A stretch of DNA of 6,225 nt, from contig JAHDOX010000164.1 of NCBI GenBank assembly GCA_018434645.1, positions 1 to 6,225 on the forward strand. The letters are read 5' to 3'. Below, piece by piece: positions 5,029 through 6,225 of this stretch. How positions within the stretch are numbered: position 1 is the stretch's first letter; each line of letters begins with the position of its first letter. The notes beneath the pieces are model-generated. The model was given only the letters and a program-made list of their open reading frames with translations. It was not told where the DNA came from and did no database searches. Made by a program: the position numbers and the translations under genes. This stretch comes from Synergistales bacterium. GTDB lineage: Bacteria > Synergistota > Synergistia > Synergistales > Thermovirgaceae.

Positions 5029-5745
5029 CTACATGCCCAGATAAGCCTTTCTGACCTCCTCTGAATCCAGAAGCTCTTTAGCCGTTCCGGAGTGTACAAT
5101 CCTCCCCGTCTGGATTACGTACCCTCTGTGAGCGATCTCGAGGGCCTCCTGCACCATCTGTTCCACCAGGAGTATCGTCGTTCCGGATTTGTTGATCTCC
5201 ACTATATTTTCCATAACCTTTTCGACCAGGGCGGGCATGAGGCCCAGGGAAAGTTCATCGATCATCAGAAGACGAGGTTTTATCATGAGCCCCCGCGCGA
5301 TGGCAAGCATTTGCTGCTCACCACCGCTCATGGTTTCAGCCAGCTGTTTTTCGCGTTTGGCGAGAATAGGGAAAAGGTTGAAAACCTCTTCCATTCGCTC
5401 TTTTATAAATGACCTGTCGTTGCTTGTAAAAGCACCCAGTTCCAGGTTTTCCCTGACAGTCAGCTTGCCGAAAAGACGACGTCCTTCCGGGACGTAGCTT
5501 ATGCCTTTTCGCAGCGTATTATGGGCCGGGGAATGAGTAATATCCTCACCGTTAAAACTGATTTTGCCTTTCCAGGGATGCATAAGACCAGCAATAGTAC
5601 GCATCGTCGTGGTTTTCCCAGCTCCATTGGCACCGACTATGGCCACAATTTCACCCTCTTTTACTTCCAGGGAGACGCCATGGATTACAGGTATGCCGCC
5701 ATATCCGCAATGTACGTTTTCGACTTTCAGAAGAACATCATTCAT
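5029..5745 (-). CDS. livF: Branched-chain amino acid ABC transporter ATPase LivF
   Basis: LivF is one of two cytoplasmic ATPases that drive high-affinity import of leucine, isoleucine and valine, or related amides and amino acids, through the LivHM permeases. The 238-residue protein is of family length. It shows Walker A GANGAGKT (38-45), the LivF-type YVPEGRRLFGKLTVREN (84-100), signature MSGGEQQ (139-145), Walker B LLMIDE (159-164) with catalytic Glu164, and LVEQ (193-196), where Gln replaces the switch His as is usual in LivF. The ATG at 5745 gives MNDVLLKVENV, fitting the conserved start; an in-frame ATG at 5796 would add 17 residues inside livG. It overlaps the livG end by eight bases. 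The ribosome binding site is weak (AGGCG), which suggests translational coupling. Exact substrate cannot be told from the ATPase. Confidence 0.94.
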   Translation of the reverse strand: MNDVLLKVENVHCGYGGIPVIHGVSLEVKEGEIVAIVGANGAGKTTTMRTIAGLMHPWKGKISFNGEDITHSPAHNTLRKGISYVPEGRRLFGKLTVRENLELGAFTSNDRSFIKERMEEVFNLFPILAKREKQLAETMSGGEQQMLAIARGLMIKPRLLMIDELSLGLMPALVEKVMENIVEINKSGTTILLVEQMVQEALEIAHRGYVIQTGRIVHSGTAKELLDSEEVRKAYLGM

Positions 5746-6225
5746 AACGTTTCGCCTGCCCCGATTCCTTAAGCCTTCGGCTGTATTTTTCACCAAAATA
5801 CGCCTTTATGACTCTTTCATCGTTAATTATATCCCGAGGAGGGCCTTCGGCGATCTTTATGCCACCTTCGAGAACTACGACCTTGTCGGCTATCGGCATG
5901 ATAGCTTCCATGATGTGTTCGACAATGAGAAGGGTCAAACCCCGGTCTTTCAATCTGCTTACCAGTTCGACCGATTCCTTTACTTCTGTCGTTGTCAATC
6001 CGGCCATGGCCTCGTCGAGCATTAAAAGTAACGGACTGGTAGCAAGGGAGCGAGCAACTTCAAGTCTCTTTTTTTGCCCGATAGTCAAATCTCCCGCAAG
6101 ACGGTGCGCCAGGTCTTCCAGCCTGCAATCCCTCAGGCATTCCCACGCCAGCTCATGAGCCCTGTCTATGTCTTTTTCTCTCAAAAACGCGCCGACAAGG
6201 ACATTATCGAGCACGGGCATTTCGC
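5738..6225 (-). CDS. livG: Branched-chain amino acid ABC transporter ATPase LivG, 5' part outside window
   Basis: This is the C-terminal 162 or so residues of the second Liv ATPase; the Walker A region lies beyond the right edge. The visible part begins with the LivG-like E-MPVLDNVLVGAF; that Met is internal, since the frame continues upstream. Counting from it, the signature is LTIGQKKRLEVARSLA (45-60), Walker B is LLLMLDE (64-70), and the switch His is in IVEHIME (His102). The signature LTIGQ and the DEAMAGL after Walker B depart from the more common LSYGQ and DEPAAGL, but the Glu and His are kept, so it should hydrolyse ATP. A 17-residue charged tail follows the conserved KAYFG end. livF starts inside its last codons, so the two are co-expressed and should be made in matched amounts. 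Confidence 0.93.
   Translation of the reverse strand, partial: EMPVLDNVLVGAFLREKDIDRAHELAWECLRDCRLEDLAHRLAGDLTIGQKKRLEVARSLATSPLLLMLDEAMAGLTTTEVKESVELVSRLKDRGLTLLIVEHIMEAIMPIADKVVVLEGGIKIAEGPPRDIINDERVIKAYFGEKYSRRLKESGQAKRYE

Noticed and set aside
1..6225. tRNA, rRNA, CRISPR, insertion sequence or phage element
   Set aside because: No tRNA T-arm consensus, no regularly spaced repeats, no transposase or terminal inverted repeats, and nearly all of the sequence is accounted for by the listed genes.

Overview
The window is a bacterial contig carrying a minus-strand gene series (livG, livF, a possible 48-residue membrane protein, mobA, lepA, hemW) and one convergent plus-strand gene (yedF). Its first ~300 bases look like foreign DNA joined through residual sequencing adapter. 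The main part (about 300-6225) has moderate GC and compact, overlapping genes with good ribosome binding sites. The gene set (branched-chain amino acid ABC ATPases, LepA, HemW, a two-domain YedF) fits an anaerobic bacterium, perhaps Synergistota or a Clostridia-like Firmicute. That placement is a guess from protein flavour only.

Layout. 1-281: GC-rich DNA (64% by hand count), minus strand, with the C-terminal end of tryptophan synthase alpha (trpA) and the first 14 codons of another gene. 282-299: an exact 18-base match to the start of the Illumina TruSeq universal adapter, inside what would otherwise be the trpA reading frame. 300-442: AT-rich non-coding stretch with a possible yedF promoter. 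443-1057: yedF (+). 1065-2198: hemW (-), whose best start is a CTG codon overlapping the lepA stop and whose probable terminator overlaps its own stop codon. 2195-4012: lepA (-), with a good sigma70-type promoter at 4042-4070. 4105-4779: mobA-like nucleotidyltransferase (-). 4789-4935: small TTG-initiated single-span membrane protein candidate (-). 4936-5028: non-coding, with a weak terminator candidate. 5029-5745: livF (-). 5738-6225: livG (-), cut by the window edge.

How they work together. LivG and LivF are the two ATPases of a branched-chain (or related) amino acid importer; the permeases and binding protein would lie beyond the right edge. MobA would finish molybdenum cofactor for molybdoenzymes. 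LepA (a ribosome-associated GTPase) and HemW (a radical SAM, heme-binding protein) form a translationally coupled pair, a common bacterial arrangement. YedF is a sulfur/selenium-associated protein of unknown reaction. The trp fragment should not be read as a neighbour of these genes.
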